Assembly (NCBI GenBank): GCA_039180675.1
Contig: JBCDDC010000009.1
Span: 62,001 to 126,000, forward strand
Direction of reading: 5' to 3'
DNA length: 64,000 nucleotides
From: Thermohalobaculum sp039180675
GTDB taxonomy: Bacteria; Pseudomonadota; Alphaproteobacteria; Rhodobacterales; Rhodobacteraceae
This document shows positions 53,281 through 60,523 of the stretch, piece by piece. Positions within the stretch are counted from its first letter, which is position 1, and each line of letters begins with the position of its first letter. A model generated the notes under the pieces. That model saw only the letters and a program-made list of their open reading frames with translations, did no database searches and was not told the DNA's origin. Made by a program: the position numbers and the translations under genes.

Positions 53281-53669
53281 AACGCGTCAAGGATATGGTG
53301 GCCGAGGCTAATGAACATGTCGAACATGCGCCCGCGGCCGAGATGCTGGACCAGCACGGCGCCGAAGGGGTGACCTTCGTCGACCTGCGTGACCCGCGCG
53401 AGTTGGAGCGCGACGGCATGATCCCCGGCGCCTTCCACTGCCCGCGCGGCATGCTGGAGTTCTGGATCGATCCCGAAAGCCCTTACGCCAAGCCGCAGTT
53501 CCAGACCGGCAACAAGATCATCTTCTACTGCGCGTCGGGCTGGCGCTCGGCCCTCTCGGCCAAAGTCGCCCATGACATGGGCCTCGCCAACGTCACCCAC
53601 ATCTCCGATGGTTTCGGCGGCTGGAAGAAGGCCGGCGGGCCAGTGGGAGAGAAGCCGATCAAGAAGTGA
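53277..53669 (+). CDS. Single-domain rhodanese-like protein
   Basis: A 131-residue rhodanese domain: VTFVDLRDPRELERDGMIPG and the active-site loop FYCASGWRSALS, with Cys as persulfide acceptor. It could transfer sulfane sulfur or act in detoxification; no specific partner is evident besides the membrane protein encoded upstream. The ATG overlaps that gene's stop, after GAAAGG. The 3' end of this gene is partly repeated at 54156-54221. Its TGA overlaps the GTG of the next gene. Confidence 0.9.
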   Translation: MKRVKDMVAEANEHVEHAPAAEMLDQHGAEGVTFVDLRDPRELERDGMIPGAFHCPRGMLEFWIDPESPYAKPQFQTGNKIIFYCASGWRSALSAKVAHDMGLANVTHISDGFGGWKKAGGPVGEKPIKK

Positions 53670-54025
53670 GCTTGCGATCTAGCCTCTGTTTTCTTTGCTT
53701 GTCTGCAAGCCCGGCTTTGGCAGAGGTTTGCGACAAGGGACCTTCGATCAGTGTCCCATATCTTCCACCCATCGAACTCGTCGTTCTTCTAGCAAGTGCT
53801 GGTGCGATTTTGGCGGGCAAAGTCTGGCCGCACATATTGATTTCAGTCTTTGCGGGCTTCGGTTTGCTGGTCTCAACCTTGCTATGGCTCGATCCGATCG
53901 AAATGGATTTCCAAGCGCGTATTGAGGGCTGTCAAGGTGATCCAGTTGAGGGTATTCTGATCTCGCTTGGCTTCCTCTGTTGGTCACTGTACTGGGCCAT
54001 TATCAAGCCCAGATTGAGCGCATAG
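53666..54025 (+). CDS. Hypothetical exported membrane protein (EVCDK family-like)
   Basis: A 119-residue protein with a signal peptide (LCFLCLSASPALA) followed by EVCDK, two or three further hydrophobic helices, and EGCQGDP near the end. The E-V-C-D-K and E-G-C-x-G-x-P pattern resembles a small uncharacterised family I associate with Rhodobacterales; this is from memory and not certain. It is noticeably more AT-rich than its neighbours. Start is a GTG overlapping the rhodanese TGA. It lies between the rhodanese gene and a decayed partial copy of it. Confidence 0.6.
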   Translation: MSLRSSLCFLCLSASPALAEVCDKGPSISVPYLPPIELVVLLASAGAILAGKVWPHILISVFAGFGLLVSTLLWLDPIEMDFQARIEGCQGDPVEGILISLGFLCWSLYWAIIKPRLSA

Positions 54026-54059
54026 CTGAACAGGAGACCAAGTTTTCAACGATGAGCAG

Positions 54060-54221
54060 ACCCTGATCAGCGGTACCGTTCGCTTCTTTGCGCAGGAGCG
54101 TCTTGCGCCAACTGCACATGCAATGCTGATGGTCCTGAGGAGCGTGCCCAACACTTCCGACCGTTTCGGTGGCTGTATGAAGGCCGGTGGGCTGGTTCGA
54201 GAGAAGCCCGTCAAGAAATGA
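54060..54221 (+). pseudogene. Decayed partial copy of the rhodanese gene
   Basis: The last 66 bases (54156-54221) match the rhodanese 3' end (53604-53669) at 53 positions without a gap, up to and including the TGA. The frame encodes SDRFGGCMKAGGLVREKPVK where the intact gene has SDGFGGWKKAGGPVGEKPIK. Upstream, similarity is weaker but still visible back to about 54080, around the active-site loop, where the catalytic Cys is lost. No start codon or full domain remains. Confidence 0.65.
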
Positions 54222-54310
54222 ATCGGCCTGCAGTGAGTTGCGCAAAATAGATCTCGCTTCGCGCGGCAGACACGTTAAATAGCGGCCGAACGGCGATATT
54301 GAGAGGGGCC

Positions 54311-55360
54311 ATGGCGCGCAATATTCTGATACTCGGGGCGTCCTACGGCTCGCTTCTCGGCACCAAGCTTCTGATGGCCGGCCACAACGTTACCCTGGTC
54401 TGCAGGCGCAAGACGTCCGAGCTGATCAACCGCGACGGGACTGAGGTGCGGATCAAGCTGCGCGATGAGGCCGTGCACCGGGCGATCTTCTCGCGCGATC
54501 TGCCGGGGCAGGTGGACGCTGCGCCACCCGAGGATGTCGATCTCGAACGCTATGATCTGGTCTGCCTCGCGATGCAGGAGCCTCAGTACACGAACCACAC
54601 GATCCGGGTCCTGATGATCAAGATCGCCGAGGCGGGGCTGCCCTGTCTTTCGATCATGAACATGCCCCCGCTGCCGTATCTGAGGCGCATTCCGGCGCTC
54701 AGCGCGATGGATCTGGAGGAGGCGTTCACCAACGCCCAGGTGTGGGAGCGGTTCAGGCCGGGTCTCGTCTCGCTCTGCTCCCCCGACCCGCAGGCGTTCC
54801 GCCCGCCGGAGGAGGCAGCCAATGTCCTGCATGTCGGGCTGCCCACGAACTTCAAGGCCGCGACCTTCGAGGACGACACCCACAACGAGTTGCTGCGCGA
54901 TCTTGAGGCCGACATCGCCGCCGTCACGCTCGACGGCAAGGATGTGCCGGTGAAGCTGAAGGTGTTCGACTCGCTTTTCGTCCCGCTGGCGAAGTGGTCG
55001 ATGCTGTTGACCGGGAACTATCGCTGCATCACGCTGCACGAGCCTCAGGCAATCCGCGATGCGGTGCATGGGGATCTGGAGCTCTCGGCATCGATCTATG
55101 CGCATGTGGATGCTATTGCGCGCAAGCTCGGGGCCGACCCGGGTGATCAGGTGCCTTTCGAGAAATACGCGAAGGCGGCCGAGAGCCTGTTAAAGCCCTC
55201 GTCTGCTGCCCGCGCGGTCGCCGCTGGCGCACCGTTCATCGAGCGGGTCGATCTGCTGGTGAAGCTGATCTCACACCAGCTTGAGATGCCGCATCCCGAG
55301 ATTGATCGGACGGTCGAGACCGTTGATCACAAGCTGGACGAGACGATCTTGCCCGGCTGA
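54311..55360 (+). CDS. Ketopantoate reductase (PanE/ApbA) family protein
   Basis: A 349-residue NADP-dependent reductase-like protein. The N-terminal dinucleotide motif is ILILGASYGSLLGTKLLMAG. The C-terminal helical domain holds a family-like Lys/Asn region (KLKVFDSLFVPLAKWSMLLT). It departs from true PanE in several places, so it may reduce another 2-oxo acid or act on an opine-like substrate. The ATG at 54311 follows GAGAGGGG. It stands alone downstream of the decayed rhodanese copy. Confidence 0.8.
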   Translation: MARNILILGASYGSLLGTKLLMAGHNVTLVCRRKTSELINRDGTEVRIKLRDEAVHRAIFSRDLPGQVDAAPPEDVDLERYDLVCLAMQEPQYTNHTIRVLMIKIAEAGLPCLSIMNMPPLPYLRRIPALSAMDLEEAFTNAQVWERFRPGLVSLCSPDPQAFRPPEEAANVLHVGLPTNFKAATFEDDTHNELLRDLEADIAAVTLDGKDVPVKLKVFDSLFVPLAKWSMLLTGNYRCITLHEPQAIRDAVHGDLELSASIYAHVDAIARKLGADPGDQVPFEKYAKAAESLLKPSSAARAVAAGAPFIERVDLLVKLISHQLEMPHPEIDRTVETVDHKLDETILPG

Positions 55361-55471
55361 TGCCGGATTGACTGGCCTGCGTCCGTAGGATCCGCCATAG
55401 CGATGCGCCTTGCCGCGCGATGTGGCATTTGTAGCAGGTCGCGAAATCTAACCTAATGAGGGAGACCGGTG

Positions 55472-56578
55472 ATGGATCAGTCGCAGGAAGAGAAGCTCGT
55501 CATCCGCCGGTCTGTCGACATTTATGTCTCGCTCGCCCTGATCACGCTGCTCGGCTATCTCGCGATTGACCTGATCCTGCCCTTCGTCTCGATCCTGCTC
55601 TGGTCCGTGATCCTCAGTGTGGGGACCTACCCGGCCTATGCGGTTCTGGCGAAATGGCTCGGGGGGCGGAGCAGCCTGGCCGCAGCCGTAATCGCAGTGC
55701 TGCTGCTCTCGATCCTGCTGTTGCCCATGATCCTGATCGCGCAGTCGATCGTCGACTCGGTGGCGACGATTGCCGAACGGGTCGCGAATGACGATCTGAG
55801 CGTGCCGCCGCCGAATGCCTCGGTCGCCGAATGGCCTCTGATTGGCGAGGAACTGCATGCGCTGTGGAGTCGGGCGTATCTGAACCTCGAAAGCGTGCTG
55901 CAGCAGTTCGCGCCGCAGCTCAAATCGGCGGCCGGATCCGCGATCAGCATCGGAACCTCGCTGCTGTTCGGTCTGCTTCAGTTCGCAATGGCGATCGTCT
56001 TCGCAGCGGCGCTTCTGATCTATACCGAGCCGCTGAGCGAGGCGAGCGGGATCGTTGCGAGACGTGTCGCCAAGACGCGCGGGGCGGAGTTTCTGAGGAT
56101 GGCGAGCGCGACGATCCGCACCGTCTCGCGCGGGCTGATCGGGATCGCGATCGCACAAGGTGGCGCGGCGTCGATCGGCTTCTTCGTGGCTGGTTTCCCG
56201 CTTGCCGGGGTTCTCTCGGTTCTCGTGATCGGGGCTGCGCTTGTCCAGTTCCCCGCGCTCGTGATCATCCCGAGTATCATCTATGCGTGGAGTGAGATGA
56301 CCACCGGCGGGGCGCTGATCTTCACGGCCTACATGCTTCCCGTGCTGCTGCTGGACAACATTCTCAAGCCGGTTCTGATGGCTCGTGGGCTGACGACGCC
56401 GATGATCGTGATCTTCATCGGGGTTCTAGGGGGCACATTATCAGCCGGTCTGCTCGGCCTCTTCACCGGCCCGGTCATTCTGGCCGTTGTCTATGAGATG
56501 ATACAGATCTGGGTGCGCAGCATCGATCCGGGCGATACGGTTGCACAGCCGGGCGTCGCATCCGAGCCTGGGGATTAG
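55472..56578 (+). CDS. AI-2E family (PerM/TqsA-like) membrane transporter
   Basis: A 368-residue protein with about eight membrane helices in the AI-2E/UPF0118 pattern: an N-terminal pair (ILPFVSILLWSVILSVGTYP), a soluble loop, then the conserved GVLSVLVIGAALVQFPALVI, NILKPVLMARGLTTPMIVIF and GLFTGPVILAVVYEM. Members transport small molecules such as autoinducer-2 or sodium/proton; the substrate is open. A GTG three bases before the ATG is an alternative start. It ends 29 bases before the convergent AAA+ gene. Confidence 0.9.
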   Translation: MDQSQEEKLVIRRSVDIYVSLALITLLGYLAIDLILPFVSILLWSVILSVGTYPAYAVLAKWLGGRSSLAAAVIAVLLLSILLLPMILIAQSIVDSVATIAERVANDDLSVPPPNASVAEWPLIGEELHALWSRAYLNLESVLQQFAPQLKSAAGSAISIGTSLLFGLLQFAMAIVFAAALLIYTEPLSEASGIVARRVAKTRGAEFLRMASATIRTVSRGLIGIAIAQGGAASIGFFVAGFPLAGVLSVLVIGAALVQFPALVIIPSIIYAWSEMTTGGALIFTAYMLPVLLLDNILKPVLMARGLTTPMIVIFIGVLGGTLSAGLLGLFTGPVILAVVYEMIQIWVRSIDPGDTVAQPGVASEPGD

Positions 56579-56607
56579 GTCGCCTCCAACGTCACCCACA
56601 TGAGTCG

Positions 56608-58455
56608 TTACTGATAGATCAGCTTCGTCTCGGCGCCTTCTGCGATCTCAACGCCCGTGATCGTCAGCGTCTCGATGCTCTTCTTGGTGAAGAGGAGGCG
56701 GGAGAGCGGGTTGATCAGGTTGCTCTCGATCCGGTTGCCGATGCCTCGGCCGCCGTCGAGCAGCTCGAAGGTACACGCGGCCTCAAGCTCATCTTTCGCT
56801 CCAGGTGTGAGGATGATCTCGACACCATGCTCCTCGCGGACTGCATCGATCACGCGCCGGACGACAGCGTCGAAAATAACACCTGAGCTGCGTGTATTAA
56901 TAAACTGGAATGGAACGATATTCTGCCCCAGTCGGTTCATCAGTTCGGGTCGCTTGAGGTTGTAGCGGAAGTGATCGGCGACCGCGCGGGTCAGCTTCTC
57001 CTCGAGCACCTTATCGGTGTCTGACGGAAGGACCGTCTGGCCCGAGTTCGAAGACTTGTCGCCGCCTACGACACCCACGTTCGAGGTGAAGATGATCAGT
57101 GCCTCGGAAAAGTACCCGGTCTCGCCCCGGCTGTCCGAGAGGCGGCCATCGTCGAGGATCTGCAGGAACATATCCAGGATCCGCGGGTGGCCCTTTTCGA
57201 TCTCGTCGAACAGGAACACGCCGAACGGGCGGGCGCGAACCGCGTTGACCAGTTCCCCGCCGTTCTCGTGGCCGGGTGCACCGGCTGGCGGGCCGATCAG
57301 GCGGCCGATCGCCTCCTCGTTCATGAATTCGGACATGTCGAAGCGGTTCATCGCCGTCTCGTCGCCGAACATCACCTCGGCGACCGCTTTTGCGAGTTCG
57401 GTCTTACCGACACCGGACGGGCCGACGAAGAACAGGATGCCGCGCGGGCGCGTGCCCCGGTTTGTGGTCTGCGCCCCGGAGAGCCCCATGATCGAGCGCA
57501 CCAGAATGTCGTAGGTCCGCTCGAGCGCGCGTGGCTGACCCTTCACCCGGCGCTCCAACACCTCTTTGGAGTCCTGAACCCGCTGGCGCATGACCGGCGA
57601 TGTCCAAGGGTTGCGGTTGGTGCCCAGGATGTAGTGGCGCAGCGCCTCCGAGAGGTCGGCAAGGCCGATCTTCTCTGCCCTGGCAAGATCCACCACCGAC
57701 AGCATGTCCATCAGCATCATTCCCTCGCAACCGACGGCGAATTGCTCGACCATCTTCGCCTGCTTGTCGAAGGGCAGGGAGCTGTAGTCGTGCAGGCCGC
57801 TTGCGAGGAAGGTCATGAAGCTGATCCGGTCGCTCAGATCCGGGTAGCCAACCACCATGTCCCGCAGCGATGGATTGCGGGTCGTGAACCATTCCGGCAT
57901 GTCGCCCAGCCGTTCGACCACCCAGATGATCGGGTTTCTGGGCGGGCTCTCCCATTCGGACTCGGGCCGCGAAGGAGCGGGCGCGCGGGACAGCTTGTCC
58001 AGCGTCACGAACAGATGATCCAGATCGTCGCCGCCCTGGCGCAGGGCCATCGACGCGTAGTCGAAGAGCAGCGCCATCGGGATGCGCGCTTCGTTCATCA
58101 CGCGCCGGCAAAGATCGGCGATCTCGCGCGGGGTGACGGCTGTCTGGCCCAGCTCGAAACCAAGATCCGACAGGATTTCCTTGAACCGCTGGTCGCACTC
58201 GTCATGGATCTTCAAACCGTCGACCGGGTCATGCAGCAGGAGAAGTTTATAGCCCTGCTGCTCCAGCACGCTCCAGACCGCGCATTCGAAAGGCGCGAAC
58301 TCGATCTCGGTGCCACGGTTCAGCGGATAGACGTCGCGCACATTGCCAGACAGCACGAATTGAGAGCGGATCGAGAGCCCGGTCGAGAGTTCCGAAAACC
58401 AGGCCGGGGCCACGAAGTCCAAAAACGGCGAAGCGTCTTGCTGCTGGTCGTCCAT
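56608..58455 (-). CDS. AAA+ ATPase, ClpB-D2-like module with a degenerate N-terminal module
   Basis: A 615-residue protein from the ATG at 58453-58455, preceded by GGAGGGACC. Residues about 300-615 form a ClpA/B second-module AAA+ domain: Walker A GPSGVGKT (345-352), Walker B FLFDEIEKGHP (D417, E418), DDGRLSDSRG, sensor 1 FTSNVG, arginine-finger region RPELMNRLG and sensor 2 GGRGIGNRIE. The pore loop that reads G-Y-V-G in ClpB is GAPG here, so the substrate-gripping Tyr is missing. Residues 1 to about 290 look like another AAA-type fold without a recognisable Walker A, and there is no Clp N-domain. It is divergent from the DyP/P450 operon and possibly services it. Confidence 0.88.
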   Translation of the reverse strand: MDDQQQDASPFLDFVAPAWFSELSTGLSIRSQFVLSGNVRDVYPLNRGTEIEFAPFECAVWSVLEQQGYKLLLLHDPVDGLKIHDECDQRFKEILSDLGFELGQTAVTPREIADLCRRVMNEARIPMALLFDYASMALRQGGDDLDHLFVTLDKLSRAPAPSRPESEWESPPRNPIIWVVERLGDMPEWFTTRNPSLRDMVVGYPDLSDRISFMTFLASGLHDYSSLPFDKQAKMVEQFAVGCEGMMLMDMLSVVDLARAEKIGLADLSEALRHYILGTNRNPWTSPVMRQRVQDSKEVLERRVKGQPRALERTYDILVRSIMGLSGAQTTNRGTRPRGILFFVGPSGVGKTELAKAVAEVMFGDETAMNRFDMSEFMNEEAIGRLIGPPAGAPGHENGGELVNAVRARPFGVFLFDEIEKGHPRILDMFLQILDDGRLSDSRGETGYFSEALIIFTSNVGVVGGDKSSNSGQTVLPSDTDKVLEEKLTRAVADHFRYNLKRPELMNRLGQNIVPFQFINTRSSGVIFDAVVRRVIDAVREEHGVEIILTPGAKDELEAACTFELLDGGRGIGNRIESNLINPLSRLLFTKKSIETLTITGVEIAEGAETKLIYQ

Positions 58456-58719
58456 CCTGTGGTCCCTCCGGTTCCCGGCAGGCGCGCACCAGCGCGCGTC
58501 AAAACCGGACAAGCAGTTCATTCCGAGACGGTTACGTACGAAACTTGGCAAAGGTAAGACGGATTATGGGCAGGTCGCTTAACATCTCGTGGATGTGATC
58601 CGGCCCTCGAACGCACTTGATACGGGTCATCCGCGATTGCGCGCCCGTGCATAATATGGAACAATTTTGGATGACGGCATCTGTTTCTTCGATGCTTGTC
58701 TTCATTTTCGGGGGGATAA
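58456..58719. promoter_or_regulatory. Divergent upstream region of the AAA+ gene and the DyP/P450 operon
   Basis: The 264 bases between the two divergent starts are more AT-rich than the genes. A CATAAT box (58650-58655) and a TTGATA (58617-58622) are visible on the plus strand, but their spacing is too long to be one sigma-70 promoter. GGGGGG lies four bases before the ATG at 58720. I see no clear operator palindrome and no small gene. Confidence 0.4.
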
Positions 58720-59394
58720 ATGTCGAACATAGCGGGCAAAGCCTATGCGATGAACGTCCTGACGCCGAGCAAGCCCAGGATCACCTGGGTGAACCGGCTC
58801 ATCTTCATGGTCAGCCGCGGGCGGCCGGATCAGTTGAAGGGGCTGCTGGGTCTGTCTCTGATCCACTTCGCAAGATGGTGCTTCGTCAAGCCGAGCGAGT
58901 GGCCGCTTTTCGACAAGGACCTTGTCGCAAAACGTGACAAGGGAGAGATGCCGGTCAAGTTCGACTACATGCTCTTCTGCTCGAACTTCAACGGGACCTG
59001 GGACCAGTATATCGACGCGTTCTCCGACGGGATCCCGAACGGGCTCAACCTGTTCTGGTGGTCGGCGACGAAGTATCCGCTGTCGATCCCGATCTCATCC
59101 TTCAAGCGCTACATCACGCATAATCAGATCGACACGCAGTACTACTACAACGCAACGCCGGGCGGGGCGCAGCGCGATGTGAAATGCGGCTTGAGAGTCC
59201 GCGATGCAGTGCTCGAACTGGAGGAAGCCTACAAGACCCAGACGCCTGAGGAATTCGCGGCCTCCTACCGCTCAGCGCTCGGCAAGGTTCAGAACTATCT
59301 GGGAGATCCAGGCTACGGCCCGGTGGCGAGCCTCGATACTGAAAACGCGGACATCATCCGCGTCGAGCGCTTGCGCGACAAGCGCGCCGCCTGA
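58720..59394 (+). CDS. Unrecognised protein, first gene of the DyP/P450 operon
   Basis: A 224-residue protein without a clear membrane helix. Notable segments are NVLTPSKP near the N-terminus, LIHFARWCFVK (about 47-57), YMLFCSNFNGTWDQYIDAF (about 83-101) and YYYNATPGGAQRDV. The pattern of a strand ending T-x-L-T-P, then H-F-A-R-W and L-F-x-S-x-F-N-G recurs, loosely, in the N-terminus of the next gene product (TTLAPIR, THLCRFVVIDD, YLLFSADID). Both may share a ferredoxin-like alpha/beta fold like that of DyP peroxidases; this is a by-eye comparison. It has a strong ribosome site (CGGGGGG). Confidence 0.85.
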   Translation: MSNIAGKAYAMNVLTPSKPRITWVNRLIFMVSRGRPDQLKGLLGLSLIHFARWCFVKPSEWPLFDKDLVAKRDKGEMPVKFDYMLFCSNFNGTWDQYIDAFSDGIPNGLNLFWWSATKYPLSIPISSFKRYITHNQIDTQYYYNATPGGAQRDVKCGLRVRDAVLELEEAYKTQTPEEFAASYRSALGKVQNYLGDPGYGPVASLDTENADIIRVERLRDKRAA

Positions 59395-59416
59395 CCCCCG
59401 ACGAAGGAGAGCCCCT

Positions 59417-60523
59417 ATGCCAAACTTCGATGCCGGGCACTATTTTCTAACGACGCTCGCGCCGATCCGGATCGATGCCTGCGATGACGGCGTCAGCCAT
59501 GTCGAAGCGATCCGCAACCTGCTCGCCGATTTGCCGACCGCGCTGCAGAGCCCGGCGACCGAGTCGATTGCGGAAACCATTGAAGATGGTGTCGTCGATC
59601 GCAAGGAGGCTGAGAAGGTGAACAGTCCGTTCGCTGCCTCACGCCGGACCCATCTCTGCCGCTTCGTGGTGATCGATGACGTGGTCTATAATGGCCGCCT
59701 CGGGTCCGATGCCATCGCCGTTGCCCTGAAGCGCGCGCCGGATCCGCTGTCGCCGCAGCACATCGACCGACTGCCATCCCCATATCTGCTGTTCTCCGCC
59801 GATATCGATGCGATCCTGAAGCCGGGCGATCCACTGCCGGACGAGTTGACCGTCGATCAGCAGAACGCGGTGCGCGACAGCTATGCCCGCGAGGTCTGGG
59901 AGATCGCGGGCGAGACCATCAAAAAGCTCTACAGCCACTGCCAGGGCTTTGACGGGGTCGATAGCGCCGAGGCTTTCGCTGCCTATCTCGCCAAGTGCCA
60001 GGTCGAGACGTGGATGCCCTTCAACGACTACTACATCGACTACAAGACCGAGTTGAAAGGGTTGGAGCCGCTCAATACGAAGAAGATCGCCCGGGTCGCA
60101 GGCCCGCCGATCGTTCTGACGCTGCTCTGCCTTGCGGTCGGTCTGCTCGACAGCTTCATCGAGCTCGCGTTTCAAAGAAACCTCGTCAATGACTGGATAT
60201 GGCTGGGGGTCCCGATCTTCGGCCTTGCATCGGCGGTCGCGATCCAATGGGCCTACAACTACGCCATGAACCTCGGGGCCACGAGCTGGCCGGCGGCGAA
60301 GTACGGCAGCCTGACGGCCGTGCTCAAAGGGCTCTACACCCAGCAGCACTTCGCTGATTTCGTGATCGAAAATCAGGGAAAATCGGCGGCCGATCTCCAC
60401 AAGAACTTCGGTGCGTTCCTCAAGAAGTACAAGCCTTCGGAGGAACTGGACGAGAAAACCACCCAGCTACCCGGCGTGATCGGGTCAGTAGCGAGGCCGA
60501 GACGAAATGACAAAGCAGCTTAA
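59417..60523 (+). CDS. Unrecognised protein with two membrane helices, second gene of the DyP/P450 operon
   Basis: A 368-residue protein from the ATG at 59417 after GAAGGAGA; a frame open from 59204 runs inside the previous gene. Residues 1-130 hold TTLAPIR, RRTHLCRFVVIDD and SPYLLFSADID, loosely like the preceding protein. Membrane helices lie at about 226-250 and 259-283, and the C-terminal 85 residues are soluble. It could anchor the operon's enzymes to the membrane. It overlaps the peroxidase gene by 17 bases, so the products are coupled. Confidence 0.85.
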   Translation: MPNFDAGHYFLTTLAPIRIDACDDGVSHVEAIRNLLADLPTALQSPATESIAETIEDGVVDRKEAEKVNSPFAASRRTHLCRFVVIDDVVYNGRLGSDAIAVALKRAPDPLSPQHIDRLPSPYLLFSADIDAILKPGDPLPDELTVDQQNAVRDSYAREVWEIAGETIKKLYSHCQGFDGVDSAEAFAAYLAKCQVETWMPFNDYYIDYKTELKGLEPLNTKKIARVAGPPIVLTLLCLAVGLLDSFIELAFQRNLVNDWIWLGVPIFGLASAVAIQWAYNYAMNLGATSWPAAKYGSLTAVLKGLYTQQHFADFVIENQGKSAADLHKNFGAFLKKYKPSEELDEKTTQLPGVIGSVARPRRNDKAA

